Below are positions 51,695 to 62,299 of a stretch of 64,000 nt of DNA, in pieces. Each line of letters begins with the position of its first letter. Position 1 is the first letter of the stretch. The DNA comes from Massilia sp. YIM B02443 (GTDB taxonomy: Bacteria > Pseudomonadota > Gammaproteobacteria > Burkholderiales > Burkholderiaceae_D), in NCBI RefSeq assembly GCF_030411955.1, contig NZ_JASNRA010000015.1, positions 62,001-126,000 of the forward strand, written 5' to 3'. The translations under genes and the position numbers were made by a program. The notes under the pieces are model-generated. The model was not told where the DNA came from. It did not search any database and saw only the letters and a program-made list of their open reading frames with translations.

Positions 51695-51812
51695 GGTTGA
51701 ACGCGTCGGCGGCGAAGCCGCCAACCCTACGTTGGATTTCGGATTGGGGACGCTACCCCTATATATCCATGGACGCGTAGGGTTGGCGGCTTCGCCGCCG
51801 ACGCGTTCAACC
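51695..51812. repeat. Long perfect inverted repeat, family B doublet
   Basis: Two 37-bp arms (51695-51731 and 51776-51812) are exact reverse complements, with 44 bp between them. Each arm contains a GGCGGC-TTC-GCCGCC-type palindrome of its own, so it can form either two small hairpins or one long cruciform. It lies between the convergent TRAP and moaD genes. The core is shared with 25108-25140. Confidence 0.85.
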
Positions 51813-51816
51813 CACC

Positions 51817-52074
51817 TCACCCACCCGTCACCGGCGGAAAAAACGCCACTTCCCCGCCGTCGACGACGGCGGTCTCAGGAGAGCACATCACCTGATTGCA
51901 GGCCATGCGCACCGCCTTCTCCGGCGCCAGCGCCTCGGCCCAGACACCGCCGCGCGCGCGCAGCAGTTCGCGCACTGCGCCCACGGTCCCTACGTCGGCC
52001 GGCAATTCCAGCGTTTCCTGGCCAACCCCGACTGCTTCGCGCAGCGCGGCAAAATATCGCAGCGTGACTTTCAT
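51817..52074 (-). CDS. moaD: Molybdopterin synthase sulfur-carrier subunit MoaD
   Basis: An 85-residue ubiquitin-like sulfur carrier. As thiocarboxylate at its C-terminal Gly-Gly (PPVTGG), it gives sulfur to MoaE during molybdopterin synthesis. The beta-grasp start KVTLRYFAALREAVG is typical. It is third in thrC-moeA-moaD with a 7-bp gap from moeA; moaE is not the next gene here, as the locus ends in repeats. Confidence 0.93.
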   Translation of the reverse strand: MKVTLRYFAALREAVGVGQETLELPADVGTVGAVRELLRARGGVWAEALAPEKAVRMACNQVMCSPETAVVDGGEVAFFPPVTGG

Positions 52075-52081
52075 GGTTCTC

Positions 52082-53329
52082 CTAATTCTGTAGTTCCGCG
52101 AACGGGATGAAGCGCACCAGGTCGCCCGATGCGATGCGGTTGCCGGCCGGGTTGTCGACCAGCCCGTCGCCCCACACGGTCGAGGTCAGCACGCCCGAGC
52201 TCTGGTTCGGGAACAGGTCCAGCCCGCCCGCCGCGTTGACCCGCACGCGCAGGAACTCGTTGCGGCGATCGGCCTTGGCCTGGTCGAAATCGGCGCGCAG
52301 CAGATAGCCGCGCGGCTCGACTGGGCCGCTCACGCCCTGCAGGCGCAGCAGGAACGGCCGGACGAACAGCAGGAAGGTGACGAAGCTCGACACCGGATTG
52401 CCCGGCAAGCCGAGGAAGAACGCATGGCCCTCCGGGCGATCGACCTGACCGAACGCCAGCGGCTTGCCCGGCTTGACCGCGATCTGCCACATGTTCAGCC
52501 GCCCTTCGGCTTCCACCGCCGGCTTGATGTGGTCTTCCTCGCCCACCGACACGCCGCCCGAGGTGATGATCAGGTCATGCGCGCGCGCCGCTTCGCGCAG
52601 CGTGCTGCGGGTGGCCTCGAGCGAATCGGGCACGATGCCGTAGTCGGTGATGTCGCAGCCGAAGTTCTCGAGCAGGCCGCGCAGCGTGAAGCGGTTCGAA
52701 TTGTAGATCGACCCGGGTTTGAGTTGGTCCGCCGGCACGTCGCCCGGCATGGTCAGTTCGTCGCCGGTAAAGAACACCGCGACGCGCAGGCGCCGGCGCA
52801 CCGGCAGCGTTGCCAGACCGACCGATGCGGCCAGGCCCAGCTCCTGGCTGCGCAGGCGCGTGCCGGCCGCCAGGATGGTCGCGCCGGCGCCGATGTCTTC
52901 GCCGCGGCGGCGGATCCATTCGCCGGCGCGCGGCGCGTGGCGCACGGTGACGCTGTCGCCGACCGCCTCGCACTGCTCCTGCATCACGACCGCATCCGCG
53001 CCCGGCGGAATCAGGGCGCCGGTGAAGATGCGCGCCGCGGTGCCGGGTTCGAGCTGCTGGCCGACGCTGCCGGCAGGGATGCGCTGGGCGACGCGCAGGG
53101 TCGCGCTGCCGCTGTCGCAGTCGGCGGCGCGCACGGCGTAGCCGTCCATCTGGGTGTTGTCGGCCGACGGCACGTCGATGGTCGAGCGCTGGTCTTCGGC
53201 CAGCACGCGGCCGTTCGCCTCCAGGGTCGGCACGGTGTCGGTTTCCCCAACCGGCAGCGCCGCATCCAGCAGCAGGTCGAGCGCTTCGCGCACCGACAGC
53301 ATGGGCGCCTTGTGTCCAGGTGCGTTCAT
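52082..53329 (-). CDS. moeA: Molybdopterin molybdenumtransferase MoeA
   Basis: MoeA inserts molybdate into adenylated molybdopterin. The 415-residue protein has the N-terminal domain with MDGYAVRA, the MoCF core with SGGVSVGEEDHIKP and GLPGNPVSSFVTFLLFVRPFL, and a C-terminal beta-barrel domain. One base separates its start from the stop of thrC, so the two are coupled. Gene order thrC-moeA-moaD is common in Burkholderiales. Confidence 0.95.
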   Translation of the reverse strand: MNAPGHKAPMLSVREALDLLLDAALPVGETDTVPTLEANGRVLAEDQRSTIDVPSADNTQMDGYAVRAADCDSGSATLRVAQRIPAGSVGQQLEPGTAARIFTGALIPPGADAVVMQEQCEAVGDSVTVRHAPRAGEWIRRRGEDIGAGATILAAGTRLRSQELGLAASVGLATLPVRRRLRVAVFFTGDELTMPGDVPADQLKPGSIYNSNRFTLRGLLENFGCDITDYGIVPDSLEATRSTLREAARAHDLIITSGGVSVGEEDHIKPAVEAEGRLNMWQIAVKPGKPLAFGQVDRPEGHAFFLGLPGNPVSSFVTFLLFVRPFLLRLQGVSGPVEPRGYLLRADFDQAKADRRNEFLRVRVNAAGGLDLFPNQSSGVLTSTVWGDGLVDNPAGNRIASGDLVRFIPFAELQN

Positions 53330-53330
53330 G

Positions 53331-54806
53331 TCACAGCCCCGTGCGTTCTGCGATGTAGGCCTTCATCAGGCCCACGTCCGGCTGCATCACGACGAAGCGC
53401 TGCGCCAGCGCCTCGATGTTCTCGAAGCCGGCCGGACGCGCGGCGTCCTGGCCCAGCGCTTCGACGATGGTCTCGTTGAACTTGGCCGCCAGCGCCGTCT
53501 CCAGCACGATCATAGGCACGCCCGGCTGCACGTGTTCGCGCGCGACCTTGACGCCGTCGGCGGTGTGAGTGTCGATCGTGATGCCATATTGCCGCTGCAC
53601 GTCGCGGATGGTGGCCAGGCGGTCCGCATGGGTCGAGCGGCCGGAGGCGAAGCCGTACTGCGCGACCAGTTTGAACTCGTCGCCGTCGCTGCCGGGCGCG
53701 CCGGACAGGTCGAAGCCGCCGTGGGTCTCGACCTTGCGGAACAGCGCGTGGGTGCGCTCGGCGTCGCGGCCGACAAGCTCATACACGAAGCGCTCGAAGT
53801 TCGAGGCCTTCGAGATGTCCATCGACGGGCTGCTGGTGTGCAGGGTCTCGTTTGATGCGCGCACGCGGTAGACGCCGGTGCGGAAGAACTCGTCGAGCAC
53901 GTCGTTTTCGTTGGTGGCGACGATCAGGCGCTCGATCGGCAGGCCCATCATGCGGGCGATGTGGCCGGCGCAGACGTTGCCGAAGTTCCCGGACGGGACG
54001 GTGAACGAGACCTTCTGTTCGTTGTTGGTGGTGGCCGCCAGGTAGCCGCGGAAGTAGTACACCACCTGGGCCACCACGCGCGCCCAGTTGATCGAGTTGA
54101 CGGTGCCGATCTTGTGGCGGGCCTTGAATTCGAGGTCGTTCGAGACCGCCTTGACCAGGTCCTGGCAGTCGTCGAACACGCCTTCGACCGCGATGTTGAA
54201 GATGTTTGGGTCCTGCAGGCTGAACATCTGGGCGGTCTGGAACGCGCTCATCTTCCGGTGCGGCGACAGCATGAACACGCGCACGCCGCGTTTGCCGCGC
54301 ATCGCGTATTCGGCGGCGCTGCCGGTGTCGCCCGAGGTGGCGCCGAAGATGTTCAGTTCATCGTCGTTCCTGGCCAGCGCGTATTCGAACAGGTTGCCGA
54401 GCAGTTGCATCGCCATGTCCTTGAACGCCAGCGTCGGGCCGTTGGACAGGGCTTGCAGTACCAGCTTGCCGTTGGCGCCGTCTTCCAGCACGCGCAATGG
54501 CGTGATGTCGGCGCCCGACTCGTCGGCGCGGGCGTTGCGGTAGACCTCGGGTGTGTAGGTACGCGCGGTCAAGTCACGCAGGTCGGCGTCCGGAATGTCG
54601 GTGGCGAACTTGCGCAGGATCTCGTAGGCCAGCTCGGCGTACGACAGCTTGCGCCATGCGTCGAGTTCGGCGCCCGTCACCTGCGGGTATTCGGCCGGCA
54701 GGTACAGGCCGCCGTCCGGCGCGAGGCCGGCCAGCAGGATGTCAGAGAAGGATTGGGGATTGCGTGCTGCGGACGCGCTGGTCGCGCGGGTGGACACATA
54801 TTGCAT
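53331..54806 (-). CDS. thrC: Threonine synthase
   Basis: ThrC turns O-phosphohomoserine into threonine with PLP. The 491-residue protein is the long (E. coli-like) class: N-terminal YVSTRG-type start (here YVSTRATSA), Lys129 in LAFKDMAMQLLG binds PLP, then GATSGDTGSAAEYAMRGK, FGNVCAGHIA and TADGVKVA. No hom gene lies upstream on the same strand; the 315-bp region there holds REP-like repeats. Confidence 0.95.
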   Translation of the reverse strand: MQYVSTRATSASAARNPQSFSDILLAGLAPDGGLYLPAEYPQVTGAELDAWRKLSYAELAYEILRKFATDIPDADLRDLTARTYTPEVYRNARADESGADITPLRVLEDGANGKLVLQALSNGPTLAFKDMAMQLLGNLFEYALARNDDELNIFGATSGDTGSAAEYAMRGKRGVRVFMLSPHRKMSAFQTAQMFSLQDPNIFNIAVEGVFDDCQDLVKAVSNDLEFKARHKIGTVNSINWARVVAQVVYYFRGYLAATTNNEQKVSFTVPSGNFGNVCAGHIARMMGLPIERLIVATNENDVLDEFFRTGVYRVRASNETLHTSSPSMDISKASNFERFVYELVGRDAERTHALFRKVETHGGFDLSGAPGSDGDEFKLVAQYGFASGRSTHADRLATIRDVQRQYGITIDTHTADGVKVAREHVQPGVPMIVLETALAAKFNETIVEALGQDAARPAGFENIEALAQRFVVMQPDVGLMKAYIAERTGL

Positions 54807-55121
54807 ACGGTAGAAGATCCGGTTGGCTCACATTGAAACTTTATTATAGTGGGAGCGGGCGGGATTGTATGCTGTGCTGCAAAAAACTCTGTTTAGTGAA
54901 GAAAATTTGGGTTTGTTTGGGTGGGCGTGGGCGCGTTGTCATGATGTGCATGGCGGGCTGCGCTGCGGACTTGGGTCCCCGCCTTCGCGGGGACGACGTT
55001 TCGAAGCAGGTGTCCGGATTCGACCGCCCGATGATCCCACTGCCCCAATCAACGTCGTCCCCGCGCAGGCGGGGACCCAAGTTTGCATGCATAGCGCGCA
55101 AGCCGGCACGCACCACGGCCA
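54807..55121. other. Intergenic region without genes between thrC and sdaA
   Basis: Of the 315 bp, about 115 are the REP pair described separately. The rest holds no open frame with coding character and no clear promoter on the minus strand for thrC apart from short A/T-rich stretches around 54838-54850. Confidence 0.6.
54969..55082. repeat. REP-like palindrome pair, family A (REPIN-like)
   Basis: Two copies (54969-55000 and 55051-55082) lie head to head 50 bp apart: ACTTGGGTCCCCGC... and its inverse ending ...GGGGACCCAAGT. They differ at only about two positions in the hairpin loop. It sits just after the sdaA stop and before thrC. Confidence 0.85.
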
Positions 55122-56510
55122 TCAGCAAGCCGCGTGATTCACCGTCACCACATGCACCGCCAACCCGCCGAGCGAGGTTTCCTTGTACTTGACCTGCATG
55201 TCGGCCCCGGTCTGGCGCATGGTTTCGATCACGCTGTCCAGGCTGACGAAGTGAGTGCCGTCGCCCTTCAGTGCTAGCGAGGCCGCGGTGATCGCCTTGA
55301 TCGCGCCCATGCCGTTACGCTCGATGCACGGAATCTGCACCAGGCCGCCGATCGGGTCGCAGGTCATGCCGAGGTGATGCTCGATCCCGATCTCGGCCGC
55401 GTTCTCGATCTGCTCATTGCTGCCGCCCAGCGCCGCCACCAGTCCGGCCGCGGCCATCGCGCAGGCCACGCCGACCTCGCCCTGGCAACCGACTTCGGCG
55501 CCCGAGATCGACGCGTTCTTCTTGCACAGCATGCCGATCGCGGCCGACGTCAGCAAGAAGTCGCGCACGCCGCGCACCGGGTCGATCGGGCGGCAGTCTT
55601 CGGCGTAGTAGCGCAGCACCGCCGGGATGATCCCGGCCGCGCCGTTGGTCGGCGCCGTGACCACCCGGCCGCCGGCCGCGTTTTCTTCGTTGACCGCCAT
55701 CGCGTACAGGCTGACCTGCTGCACCGCATCGTGCGGCAAGGCGTTCAGCGGCTGCTGCTGCGATTGCTGCGCCTGTTTCCACAGCCCGGCTGCACGCCGG
55801 CGCACGTTCAGGCCTCCCGGCAGGCGGCCTTCGGTCACCAGGCCGTGGCAGATGCAGGCCCGCATCACGCTCCAGATATTGTCCAGTCCTTCGTCGAGCT
55901 GGCCGTTGCTCATGCGTGCGCACTCGTTCGCGCGCAGCATGTGCGGGATGCTCAAGCCGTGGCGGCGCCCCTGCTCCAGCAGCTGCGCCATGGTGTCGAA
56001 CGGGAACGGCACCGAGGCGGCGGGAGCGTCCGCCGCGCGCGCCTGGCTCTCGCCGGCGGCCGTGATGAAGCCGCCGCCGACCGAATAATAAATCCGCTCG
56101 ACGATGCTGCCGTCCGCCAGATGCAGCACGAAACGCATCCCGTTCGGGTGCTCCGGCAAGGTGGATGCCTTGTGCCATACCAGGTTGGTCCTGGCGCTGA
56201 ACGGGACGGTCTTCTCGCCCAGCAGCTTCAGTTCGCCGTCCAGCTCGGCCTCGGCCAGCTTGTCCTCGACCGCGTCGGGGTCGACGTCCTGCGGCGTCTC
56301 GCCCATCAGGCCCAGGATCACCGCCTTGTCGGTGGCGTGGCCGACGCCGGTCAGCGCCAGCGATCCGTACAGGTGGGCTTCGACGCCGACCGCCTGCTCC
56401 AGCACCCCGCTCTCGACCAGGAAGCGGCGCGCCGCCACCATCGGTCCGACGGTATGCGAGCTGGAAGGCCCGATGCCGATCTTGAACAGGTCAAATACGC
56501 TCATGTCCAT
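55122..56510 (-). CDS. sdaA: L-serine ammonia-lyase, single-chain (iron-sulfur)
   Basis: The enzyme deaminates serine to pyruvate and ammonia using a [4Fe-4S] cluster. The 462-residue protein is the single-chain form: beta domain ([18 protein letters not shown] at the start) and alpha domain with [31 protein letters not shown] and the cluster cysteine in GMTCDPIGG. Two ATGs lie 6 bases apart; 56510 has GGAG 8 bases upstream. It lies 86 bp after tdh on the same strand, past a hairpin. Confidence 0.95.
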   Translation of the reverse strand: MDMSVFDLFKIGIGPSSSHTVGPMVAARRFLVESGVLEQAVGVEAHLYGSLALTGVGHATDKAVILGLMGETPQDVDPDAVEDKLAEAELDGELKLLGEKTVPFSARTNLVWHKASTLPEHPNGMRFVLHLADGSIVERIYYSVGGGFITAAGESQARAADAPAASVPFPFDTMAQLLEQGRRHGLSIPHMLRANECARMSNGQLDEGLDNIWSVMRACICHGLVTEGRLPGGLNVRRRAAGLWKQAQQSQQQPLNALPHDAVQQVSLYAMAVNEENAAGGRVVTAPTNGAAGIIPAVLRYYAEDCRPIDPVRGVRDFLLTSAAIGMLCKKNASISGAEVGCQGEVGVACAMAAAGLVAALGGSNEQIENAAEIGIEHHLGMTCDPIGGLVQIPCIERNGMGAIKAITAASLALKGDGTHFVSLDSVIETMRQTGADMQVKYKETSLGGLAVHVVTVNHAAC

Positions 56511-56561
56511 CGTTGTGTCTCCGTGTAGGTCCGTGCTTTTTATCGTTGTTGTAAACGGATG

Positions 56562-56590
56562 AAAGGCCAGGCGTTGCCAGCCTGGCCTTT
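56562..56590 (-). terminator. Hairpin after tdh (terminator or attenuator)
   Basis: On the minus strand AAAGGCCAGGC and GCCTGGCCTTT form an 11-bp perfect stem with a 7-base loop. The T run is short (TTT), so the kbl-tdh transcript may partly continue into sdaA. Confidence 0.6.
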
Positions 56591-56596
56591 GGTCCA

Positions 56597-57559
56597 TCAG
56601 GCGGCGGCGCTCAGGCCGACGTCGATATTCTTCAGCATGTCGGCGACCATCTCGTCGACGCCGATGCGCTTTTCCCAGCCCCAGTCGCTGCGGGCGCGGC
56701 TGTCGTCCAGGCTCTTCGGCCAGGAGTCGGCGATCTGCTGGCGGCTGTCCGGCTTGTAGGCGATCTTGAAGCCCGGGCGCGCCGACTGGATCGCCGCGGC
56801 CAGTTCGCGCGGGTTGAACGAGACGCCGGCCACGTTGTACGAGGAGCGGATCGCCACCTTATCGCTCGGCGCTTCCATCAGCTCGATGGTGGCGCGGATC
56901 GCGTCCGGCATGTAGATCATCGGCAGCGTGGTCTCCGGTCCCAGGAAGCATTCATAGGTCTCGCCCTTGAGCGCCGCGTGGAAGATCGCGATCGCGTAGT
57001 CGGTGGTGCCACCGCCCGGAGGCGACTTGTAGCTGATGATGCCCGGATAGCGGATGCTGCGCACGTCGACGCCGTACTTGGCGTGATAGTACTCGCACAG
57101 GCGCTCGCCGGCGAGTTTACTGATGCCGTAGATCGTGGTCGGGTCCATGATCGTGTACTGCGCGGTAGCCTCGCTTGGGGTGTTCGGACCGAACGCGGCG
57201 ATCGACGACGGCCAGAACACCTTCAAGGGTTTGCCCGCTTCGCCGCGTTCGCGCGCGATTTCCAGGATGTTCAGCAGGCCGTCCATGTTCAGGGTCCAGG
57301 CCTTCAGCGGCGCCTTTTCGCCGGTGGCCGACAGCAGCGCCGCCAGCTGGTAGACCTGGGTCACGCCTTCCTCGACCACCAGGCGCATGACCGCGTCCTT
57401 GTCGAGCACGTCCAGACGGGTGTAGCGCGCGGCGCCATACACGTTGTCCTGCCCGATGTCCGAGGCGATCACGTTCTGCGCGCCGTGCTTGTCGGCCAGC
57501 GCGCTGACCAGTTCACTGCCGATCTGGCCATTGGCGCCGATGATGAGGATGCGTTCCAT
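56597..57559 (-). CDS. L-threonine 3-dehydrogenase, short-chain (SDR/epimerase-like) type
   Basis: A 320-residue extended-SDR protein that should oxidise threonine to 2-amino-3-ketobutyrate with NAD. The Rossmann motif is ILIIGANGQIGSELVSAL; the catalytic set is Ser in WPSSIAAFG, Tyr and Lys in YGISKLAGE. SIRYPGIISY and GGGTTDYAIAIFHAAL are the substrate-region marks of this branch (as in Flavobacterium and Cupriavidus TDH). The neighbour kbl (56 bp upstream) uses its product, which supports the call over sugar epimerase. Confidence 0.9.
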   Translation of the reverse strand: MERILIIGANGQIGSELVSALADKHGAQNVIASDIGQDNVYGAARYTRLDVLDKDAVMRLVVEEGVTQVYQLAALLSATGEKAPLKAWTLNMDGLLNILEIARERGEAGKPLKVFWPSSIAAFGPNTPSEATAQYTIMDPTTIYGISKLAGERLCEYYHAKYGVDVRSIRYPGIISYKSPPGGGTTDYAIAIFHAALKGETYECFLGPETTLPMIYMPDAIRATIELMEAPSDKVAIRSSYNVAGVSFNPRELAAAIQSARPGFKIAYKPDSRQQIADSWPKSLDDSRARSDWGWEKRIGVDEMVADMLKNIDVGLSAAA

Positions 57560-57615
57560 GCTGTGTTCCTTGGTTGTAGCGACTGCGATTGATCGTTCTG
57601 GTTAGCGGACTTGAT

Positions 57616-58821
57616 TCAGGCGCTCTTGATGATGCCCAGTTCGCGCCCGGCCTGCTCGAAGGCCTTGAGCACGAAGTCGAGCTGCTCGCGGGTGTGCGCC
57701 GCCGACAGCTGGACGCGCACGCGCGCCTGGCCCATCGGCACCACCGGGTAGAAGAAGCCCGACAGCAGCACGCCCAGTTCGAACATGCGCGCCGCGAATT
57801 TCTGCGCGACCGGGGCGTCGAACAGCATCACCGGCACCACCGGGTGGGTGCCCGGCTTGATGGTGAAGCCGATGCGCTCGATCTCCTGGCGGAAGTAGGC
57901 GGTGTTCTCGTGCAGGCGGTCGCGCAGCTCGGTCGACTTGCTGATCCGGTCCAGCACCGCCAGCGAGGCGCCGGCGATCATCGGCGCCAGCGTGTTCGAG
58001 AACAGGTAGGGACGCGACTTCTGGCGCAGGGTCTCGATCACTTCCTTTTTACCCGAGGTAAAGCCGCCCATCGCGCCGCCCAGGGCCTTGCCCAGGGTGC
58101 CGGTGATGATGTCGATCTTGCCCATCACGCCGAAGTGCTCGTGGGTGCCGCGGCCGGTCGGGCCCATGAAGCCGGAGGCGTGCGATTCGTCGATCATGGT
58201 CAGGGCGCCGTATTTTTCGGCCAGCGCGACGATCTCGTCGAGCTTGGCGATGGTGCCGTCCATCGAGAACGCGCCATCGGTGACGATGATCTTGTGGCGC
58301 TTGCCCGCTTCCGTGGCCGCGATCAGCTGCTTTTCCAGGTCGGCCATGTCGTTGTTGGCGTAGCGATAGCGCGCGGCCTTGCACAGGCGCACGCCGTCGA
58401 TGATCGAGGCGTGGTTCAGGGCGTCCGAGATGATGGCATCGTTGTCGTCGAACAGCGGCTCGAACACGCCGCCGTTGGCGTCGAATGCCGCCGCGTACAG
58501 GATCGTGTCTTCGGTGCCGAGGAAGGTCGACAGGGCCTGCTCCAGTTCCTTGTGCACGGTCTGGGTGCCGCAGATGAAGCGCACCGAGGAGAGACCGTAG
58601 CCATACTTCTCGAGCGCCGCCGCCGCGGCTTGTTGCGTCTCGACGTCGCCCGACAGGCCCAGGTAGTTATTGGCGCACATATTGATCAGGGTGCGGCCGT
58701 CGTCGGCGGTCACTTGCGAGCCCTGGCGCGAGGCCAGCACGCGCTCCGGCTTGAACAGGCCTTCGCCCTTCAGGGTGTCGAGTTTTTGCTGCAGGCTGCT
58801 GTAGAAGGCTTGATCGCTCAT
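57616..58821 (-). CDS. kbl: Glycine C-acetyltransferase (2-amino-3-ketobutyrate CoA ligase)
   Basis: Kbl cleaves 2-amino-3-ketobutyrate with CoA to glycine and acetyl-CoA, using PLP. The 401-residue protein has [11 protein letters not shown], the PLP-site [13 protein letters not shown] and [19 protein letters not shown], and the Schiff-base Lys245 in GTLGKALGG (Lys244 in E. coli). It is first in kbl-tdh(-sdaA). The 208-bp divergent region before it holds a pair of operator-like repeats and the promoter of an XRE-cupin regulator. Confidence 0.96.
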   Translation of the reverse strand: MSDQAFYSSLQQKLDTLKGEGLFKPERVLASRQGSQVTADDGRTLINMCANNYLGLSGDVETQQAAAAALEKYGYGLSSVRFICGTQTVHKELEQALSTFLGTEDTILYAAAFDANGGVFEPLFDDNDAIISDALNHASIIDGVRLCKAARYRYANNDMADLEKQLIAATEAGKRHKIIVTDGAFSMDGTIAKLDEIVALAEKYGALTMIDESHASGFMGPTGRGTHEHFGVMGKIDIITGTLGKALGGAMGGFTSGKKEVIETLRQKSRPYLFSNTLAPMIAGASLAVLDRISKSTELRDRLHENTAYFRQEIERIGFTIKPGTHPVVPVMLFDAPVAQKFAARMFELGVLLSGFFYPVVPMGQARVRVQLSAAHTREQLDFVLKAFEQAGRELGIIKSA

Positions 58822-58915
58822 GGAGTGCTCCCTGTTCCCTGAAATGTGGTTGGCCCGCCTTGACCGGCCGTTGGCGGATGTTGTACCGTTGGCTCGTTCG
58901 AGTTACTAAACTTGG

Positions 58916-58949
58916 TTCGCTATCTCGAACGGAAATTCAATATATCGAA
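58916..58949. promoter_or_regulatory. Tandem operator-like palindromes between kbl and the XRE-cupin gene
   Basis: Two sites of form TTCR-N6-CGAA lie at 58916-58929 (TTCGctatctCGAA) and 58936-58949 (TTCAatatatCGAA). Their centres are 20 bp apart, two turns of the helix. A further 8-bp inverted repeat CGTTCGAG/CTCGAACG spans 58895-58931. The likely binder is the divergent XRE-cupin protein. Confidence 0.6.
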
Positions 58950-58970
58950 TATTACGCCCGGCCAATGAAC

Positions 58971-58999
58971 TTGGCAAGCGTGGGCGATAACCTTATAAG
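58971..58999 (+). promoter_or_regulatory. Promoter of the XRE-cupin regulator gene
   Basis: TTGGCA (58971-58976), a 17-bp spacer and TATAAG (58994-58999) give a good sigma-70 promoter 31 bp before the ATG. Confidence 0.6.
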
Positions 59000-59029
59000 C
59001 AATCCGAATTAGGCCAGACGCATACGGCA

Positions 59030-59605
59030 ATGAATACAACTCTAACAAACAATGCCCCGCCCGAAGTGGGCGCCACGCTACAGCGCCTGCGCCTGGCGCG
59101 CGGCCTGACGCTGGAAGACCTGTCGCGCATCGCCGGCGTGTCGAAATCGATGCTGTCCCAGATCGAACGCGAAAAGGCCAATCCGACCATCGCCATCACC
59201 TGGCGCCTGGCCAATGCGCTGGGGGTGCAGATTGGCGAATTGCTATCGTCCGAGGTGCGTACGGCGGAGCTGATCCGCGTGGTGGACGCGCACGAGATCC
59301 CGACCCTGCCCGGCGCGCATGCGGGTTACTCGCTGCGCATCCTGGGGCCGATGGACCTGGCCGGCAAGTACGAGTGGTACGAATTGATCCTGGCGCCGGG
59401 CGGCGAACTGGCGTCGCAGGCGCACGATCCTGGGACCGGGGAGCACCTGACGGTGATCACGGGAACGATTGAACTGGAAGTGGCTGGTGAAAAGAAGAAG
59501 ATCCGCCACGGCGCCACGGCGCGTTATTCGGCCGACCACAATCACGTGATCCGGAATATCGGCAAGACCGAGGCCAAGGCGGTGCTGGTCGTCGTGCACC
59601 GTTGA
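59030..59605 (+). CDS. XRE-family regulator with C-terminal cupin domain
   Basis: A 191-residue regulator: HTH_3 at about 13-68 (LQRLRLARGLTLEDLSRIAGVSKSMLSQIEREKANPTIAI) and a cupin_2 domain at about 105-185, where small amino-acid or related ligands usually bind (GGELASQAHDPGTGEHLTVITG). It is divergent from kbl-tdh, so it probably controls threonine breakdown, either as repressor or as activator. Similar regulators (SutR/PuuR type) respond to amino acids or polyamines. The ligand is not known. Confidence 0.92.
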   Translation: MNTTLTNNAPPEVGATLQRLRLARGLTLEDLSRIAGVSKSMLSQIEREKANPTIAITWRLANALGVQIGELLSSEVRTAELIRVVDAHEIPTLPGAHAGYSLRILGPMDLAGKYEWYELILAPGGELASQAHDPGTGEHLTVITGTIELEVAGEKKKIRHGATARYSADHNHVIRNIGKTEAKAVLVVVHR

Positions 59606-59648
59606 TTGTATGAATGCGCCGGTCTGGCGTCCTCGCACCGTCGATCAG

Positions 59649-59760
59649 GTAGGGTGGACGGCTCCGCCGTCCACGCGGTGATTGTCGGCAGCGAGATCAT
59701 GGATTGCGCTCGGGGCGACGGTAACGATCGACGCGTGGACCCCAGAGCCGTCCACCCTGG
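59649..59760. repeat. Imperfect inverted repeat doublet, relative of family B
   Basis: GTAGGGTGGACGGCTCCGCCGTCCACGCG (59649-59677) and ACGCGTGGACCCCAGAGCCGTCCACCCTGG (59731-59760) are inverted relatives with a few changes. They share the GTAGGGT-GGC-type plan of the family B hairpins but with GGACGG cores. It lies between the XRE-cupin gene and the oligopeptidase terminator. Confidence 0.6.
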
Positions 59761-59776
59761 CATGCAGCGGATCATG

Positions 59777-59812
59777 AAAAAACGGCCACCGGATCGCTCC
59801 GGTGGCCGTTTT
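59777..59812 (-). terminator. Terminator of the prolyl oligopeptidase gene
   Basis: On the minus strand ACGGCCACCGGA and TCCGGTGGCCGT pair over 12 bp around a GCGA loop and end in TTTTTT. It lies 20 bp after the stop and may act on both strands. Confidence 0.88.
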
Positions 59813-59831
59813 CATTCACCCTTGACGACGC

Positions 59832-62003
<2,172 letters not shown>

Positions 62004-62299
62004 ATTGTTCTCAGGTCGAGGAGTATGATCAAAGTGGCATGTGCCGCTGGGCATCATAACGCGAAACCGCCGGGTTGGATACCGTTGCGCGCTGCCGCTT
62101 TCCTGACCCCGCCTGTGCTGCGCCGGGGAAGTGCAAACAGCCTGCGAGCCCCGTGTTGACAGGCTCCATGCAAGTGCAGCGCCGGCATGTATCGGTGCAT
62201 GGCTGGGCCTGGCGCTGTGCGTCGACCCTGCTGTCCTTCGCGCTGTTGCGCTCCCGCAGGCGCGTGCCGTTGCTCTCCTTGCGCTGCGCTGTTCCCTCC

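Noticed and set aside
62004..62299. Short plus-strand frames (82 and 101 codons) upstream of the oligopeptidase
   Set aside because: They run into the Sel1 gene, show no coding pattern and have no ribosome site.
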